Part shown: in pieces, positions 20,892 to 23,591 of the stretch
How positions within the stretch are numbered: the first letter of the stretch is position 1
Layout of the letters: every line of letters begins with the position of its first letter
Origin: a virus
IMG/VR virus record: IMGVR_UViG_3300029787_000339
Coordinates: 1 to 23,591 of that record
Strand: one strand, 5' to 3'
DNA: 23,591 nucleotides
The notes under the pieces: generated by a model
What the model saw: the letters and a program-made list of their open reading frames with translations, nothing else
What the model was told of the DNA's origin: nothing
Databases searched by the model: none
Made by a program: the position numbers and the translations under genes

Positions 20892-21266
20892 ATGATGCAA
20901 TCTGGTATAAGTAGTTTATTAAATTTTAACGATCCCAATACGGGTATGGGTTATGGTTCAATAGAAGAACTTGAAGATGCAATTATGGCTAAGAAGAATC
21001 CACCAACAAACAGTGGTGGTATTCGGGCGTTAATGGCGGGTGGATCTCCAGAGTTTGGCGGTGTATTAAAGGGTCCTGGAACTGGAACCTCGGACAGTAT
21101 ACCAGGGATGATCTTTCAAGATGGTAAACCAGTGCAACGTGCAGCGTTGTCAAACAATGAATTTGTTTTTACAGAAAGAGCCGTAAAAGGTGCGGGTAAT
21201 GGAAACATAGACAAAGGTATAGCAACCATGTATGATTTAATGGACAAGTTTGAAGGAATGGCATAA
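20892..21266 (+). CDS. probable internal virion protein, 124 aa
   Basis: Two ATGs (20892 and 20895) are possible; a TTG at 20886 is rejected. No strong ribosome site is seen. The protein is Gly/Met-rich: SGISSLLNFNDPNTGMGYGS, then a helix IEELEDAIMAKKN, then the motif SGGIRALMAGGSPEFGGV, then SDSIPGMIFQDGKPVQRAAL and SNNEFVFTERAVKGAGNGN. The GGI..LM.GG element and the LSNNEFVFTE.AV.GAG block recur in marine-phage proteins near ejection genes. It is followed by TAATG overlap with 21266. An ejection or internal head protein is inferred. Confidence 0.6.
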   Translation: MMQSGISSLLNFNDPNTGMGYGSIEELEDAIMAKKNPPTNSGGIRALMAGGSPEFGGVLKGPGTGTSDSIPGMIFQDGKPVQRAALSNNEFVFTERAVKGAGNGNIDKGIATMYDLMDKFEGMA

Positions 21267-22147
21267 TGGCAACGTCAACAGTAGAACAAAAAACCATACT
21301 ACCAGACTATCAAAGAGATTTTCTTGAAAAATTACTTACGGATGTAAGAGATACAGCAACACAACCCGTTGAGTTTCCAGAAATACAAGTTGCAGGTTTA
21401 ACACCACTACAACAACAAGCTATAACACGTGGCGCAGAAGGCATCGGTGGATTTCAAGATTTATTACAAACTGGTGCAGATACTGTAGGTGCAGGCATTG
21501 CTGCTTTAGGTCCTAAAGGTGCAGAAAGATTTCAAAATCAATTTGTTGATGACGTTTTAAAACAAAATTTAGCAGATATAACTAGACAAGGTGACATTGC
21601 AAGACAACAGATTGGTAGTAGAGCCGTGCAACAAGGTGCATTTGGTGGATCAAGACAAGCTATTGCAGAACAAGAATTACAAAGAAATCTTGCCGATACA
21701 TTTGCAAGACAATCTGCTGGATTAAGAGCACAAGCTTTTGAGTCAGCACAAGACAGAGCACAAAAAGCATCTGAATTATTTACAAAAGCGGGTATAGCAA
21801 CTGCGGGTCTTGGTGAAGCACAACAAGGTGCACAGATGAGAGATGTTCAGTTACTATCATCGTTGGGCGGTCAAGAGCAGCAACAACAACAAAGTGAATT
21901 AGATGCTTTGAGAGCTACATCCACACAAAGACAGTTTGAGCCATATCAAAGATTGTCATTTATGTCAGATATATTTAGAGGTGTACCATCAACTGCGACT
22001 ACATTATCTTCAACCACGACCCCCGATCCAAGTAGATTCTCACAAATAGCAGGTATTGGTGGCGGAATTGCTAGTCTCATGGGTGCCTTTGGTGGTGGAG
22101 GCGGTGGAGGCCTTGGTAGTATTCTAGGTGGATTATTCGGCAAATGA
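21266..22147 (+). CDS. putative DNA-ejection / internal virion protein, 293 aa
   Basis: A long Gln/Ala-rich helical region (residues about 35-220) includes LTPLQQQAITRGAEGIGGFQ, VLKQNLADITRQGDIARQQI, GSRAVQQGAFGGSRQAIAEQ and QRNLADTFARQSAGLR. A poly-Gln stretch follows (QEQQQQQ). It closes with a glycine-rich, hydrophobic C-terminus IAGIGGGIASLMGAFGGGGG and ILGGLFGK. Helical, Ala/Gln-rich protein plus membrane-active Gly tail is typical of proteins that leave the head and cross the host envelope (gp14/gp7-like role). Direct homology is not claimed. ATGA overlap with the next gene. Confidence 0.65.
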   Translation: MATSTVEQKTILPDYQRDFLEKLLTDVRDTATQPVEFPEIQVAGLTPLQQQAITRGAEGIGGFQDLLQTGADTVGAGIAALGPKGAERFQNQFVDDVLKQNLADITRQGDIARQQIGSRAVQQGAFGGSRQAIAEQELQRNLADTFARQSAGLRAQAFESAQDRAQKASELFTKAGIATAGLGEAQQGAQMRDVQLLSSLGGQEQQQQQSELDALRATSTQRQFEPYQRLSFMSDIFRGVPSTATTLSSTTTPDPSRFSQIAGIGGGIASLMGAFGGGGGGGLGSILGGLFGK

Positions 22148-23591
22148 GTTTTATGAATCGCAAAATGTTTAATCGTAATGCTCGTAACAAGCTTAATACT
22201 ATGGGTGGTATTGCTAGTTTTCAGACTGGTGGATCAGTTTTTCCGTCTTCATTATTTGGACAATCTCAGTTTAACAAATTATTAGATCAAGGATACAGAC
22301 CAAAAGAAATAAGAGAATTACAAGCAGGAAATAGACAATTCTACATTAATCCCAAAGATACTACTGCTGATATCCAATCATCTCCTATGAGTTATCTACA
22401 AAAAATAGCTGCTCAAGCAAAAAATCAAGGTATGGGATCTCTTAGTGCTATTGATAAAATTAATTTAAACATGGCCATGGGGCAGTATGCTGGTAGTCAA
22501 ACATTACCTGGATTAAAACAAAATTTAAAAGGTAGTATGTTAGAACCTTTTGTCAATGCTGCGACAGAAAGTGTGGGTGCCTTTGGCCCTGGTACATTAG
22601 GTGGTATAAGTAGTATTTTATTTTCTGGCGACCCTAAAACAAAGGGTTTTTCTGGTAGAGTTGCAAGAATCCAACCTAATCAAGAGTTTTTAAAAAGTAT
22701 TGGTCTTGAATCATTACCAACTTCATCAGAGGCTTTAGATGAAGAAATGGCAATGACGGGAACTCCTCCTGGTCAAATTATAACAAACAAACCACCAATA
22801 GCAGGTGGACCTACTTATCAAGATCCAACGTTAGTAGATCCTAGTGATCCCGCAGTAATTGACAGAATACAGTCAGGCATTGATGTAAGAGACATGAGTA
22901 AAAATTTACAAGATGGACAAGGTGTAAGATTCAATGAAAAGACTCGCAAATATGAGGCTGACCCTAGATTTGTTGATCCTTCAGTTGCTGAAGAAGAAAA
23001 AGGCATAGCAGGCGAGTTAGCAAAAGGAGATATAACTGAAAAGAAAGATTTATCTCCTGGTAGATTGCAAGCTGAGTTTGGATCACCACTTGGTAAAAAA
23101 CAAATTATTAAACCAGATCCTAAGGTGGTTGCTCCAACTACTGAAGATAAAGAGGACAAAAAAGATACTGATAAAAAAGATGATATTGTTGAACCAAAAG
23201 CTACTACAAAAGAAGATGTTGAAAAGTTAATTAACTCAGGTAGTCCAGAAGAACAACAGTCTGAACTTAAACAGTTGATGTCAGAATTTAAACAAAATGC
23301 ACCTAAATATGAAGGTATGGACAAAAGTTTAGCCTTAGCAAAAGTGTTTTTCTCTATTGCAGCGGGTAAAAGTCCAGATGCAATTACTAATATCGCATCT
23401 GGTTTGGAAAAAGGTGCAGACATGTTTATAAAAGATAAAAAAGAAAAAGATGCTTTTACAAGACAAGTTGATTTGGCTGCATTAAAACATGGTTTGGTTG
23501 AAAGATCAAAAGACAGAAAACAAAAATATTTTATAGCTTCTGAAAACGTAACTGTTGATGGTAAGAAATACGAAGAAGGAGATGTCGTAAA
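22144..23591 (+). CDS. large internal virion/ejection-type protein (partial, no stop), at least 482 aa
   Basis: An uninterrupted frame runs from ATG 22144 (ATGA overlap with the previous stop) to the right edge; ATG 22153 is an alternative. The N-terminus is basic (NRKMFNRNARNKL) with MGGIASFQTGGSVFPSSLFG, then residues about 100-175 are Gly/Ser-rich. A charged, Pro-rich linker (KEDKKDTDKKDDIVEPK) is at about residues 336-356. Helices follow, with LALAKVFFSIAAGKSPDAIT and IASGLEKGADMF. It resembles large ejection proteins that follow the small Gly-rich ones in podoviruses. There may be an enzymatic domain beyond the edge. The opposite-strand open frame at 22818-23423 is a shadow of this gene. 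Confidence 0.7.
   Translation, partial: MSFMNRKMFNRNARNKLNTMGGIASFQTGGSVFPSSLFGQSQFNKLLDQGYRPKEIRELQAGNRQFYINPKDTTADIQSSPMSYLQKIAAQAKNQGMGSLSAIDKINLNMAMGQYAGSQTLPGLKQNLKGSMLEPFVNAATESVGAFGPGTLGGISSILFSGDPKTKGFSGRVARIQPNQEFLKSIGLESLPTSSEALDEEMAMTGTPPGQIITNKPPIAGGPTYQDPTLVDPSDPAVIDRIQSGIDVRDMSKNLQDGQGVRFNEKTRKYEADPRFVDPSVAEEEKGIAGELAKGDITEKKDLSPGRLQAEFGSPLGKKQIIKPDPKVVAPTTEDKEDKKDTDKKDDIVEPKATTKEDVEKLINSGSPEEQQSELKQLMSEFKQNAPKYEGMDKSLALAKVFFSIAAGKSPDAITNIASGLEKGADMFIKDKKEKDAFTRQVDLAALKHGLVERSKDRKQKYFIASENVTVDGKKYEEGDVV

Noticed and set aside
22818-23423. Long open frame on the minus strand (201 aa)
   Set aside because: It lies wholly inside the open plus-strand gene from 22144, has Ser/Leu-rich shadow composition, and no other minus-strand gene is supported.
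1-23591. tRNA, rRNA, insertion sequence or attachment site
   Set aside because: No cloverleaf-like sequence, transposase, terminal inverted repeats or integrase were seen; spacers are almost all under 40 bases.

Overview
The window is one continuous, AT-rich run of genes, all on the plus strand, packed end to end with ATGA and TAATG overlaps. It is the virion-structure half of a tailed-phage genome. The gene set is a GroES-like co-chaperonin, scaffold, major capsid protein, P22/SU10-type adaptors, many small fibre genes, tail assembly chaperones, a gp10-like nozzle and glycine-rich ejection-type proteins. This points to a short-tailed podovirus of the kind abundant in the ocean. The low GC and the resemblance to pelagiphages (HTVC010P-like) suggest a marine alphaproteobacterial host such as SAR11; that host call is inference from remembered families. 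No integrase, replication gene, tRNA or CRISPR array is visible. Terminase and portal presumably lie upstream, and lysis and replication genes lie outside the window.

Layout. 1-1294: tail of an upstream gene, two unknown small genes and a GroES-like co-chaperonin. 1304-4254: head module with scaffold, a conserved unknown, a decoration-like protein and the major capsid protein, closed by a strong intrinsic terminator at 4280-4306. 4372-5616: two virion beta-protein genes. 5625-7062: a cluster of very small, very basic, cysteine-containing proteins, including an out-of-frame overlapping zinc-ribbon-like ORF at 6177-6347 with a GTG start. 7089-9666: neck and adaptor genes and a Rossmann-like protein of unknown role. 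9666-18700: a long fibre and receptor-binding region. 18702-23591: nozzle, small tail proteins and probable ejection proteins, the last running off the window.

Two things stand out. First, the scaffold gene contains two perfect copies of the 16-bp bacterial centromere site parS (TGTTTCACGTGAAACA), at 1342-1357 and 1804-1819. They are in the same reading frame and 462 bp apart, and no ParA/ParB gene is visible in the window. Second, the fibre region contains a duplicated four-gene cassette, 12064-13818 and 15677-17410. Each copy is an MP(F/Y)IG-type protein followed by three paralogous fibre genes. All six paralogues end in GDLA, and their gene boundaries share a nearly invariant 15-19 bp sequence that is at once C-terminal codons, Shine-Dalgarno, stop and start.

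Working together: the co-chaperonin and scaffold would support capsid assembly; the decoration, capsid and basic proteins build and possibly fill the head; the adaptors and nozzle build the neck and tail; the fibre cassettes with their chaperones decide host recognition; and the terminal proteins probably leave the virion with the DNA.
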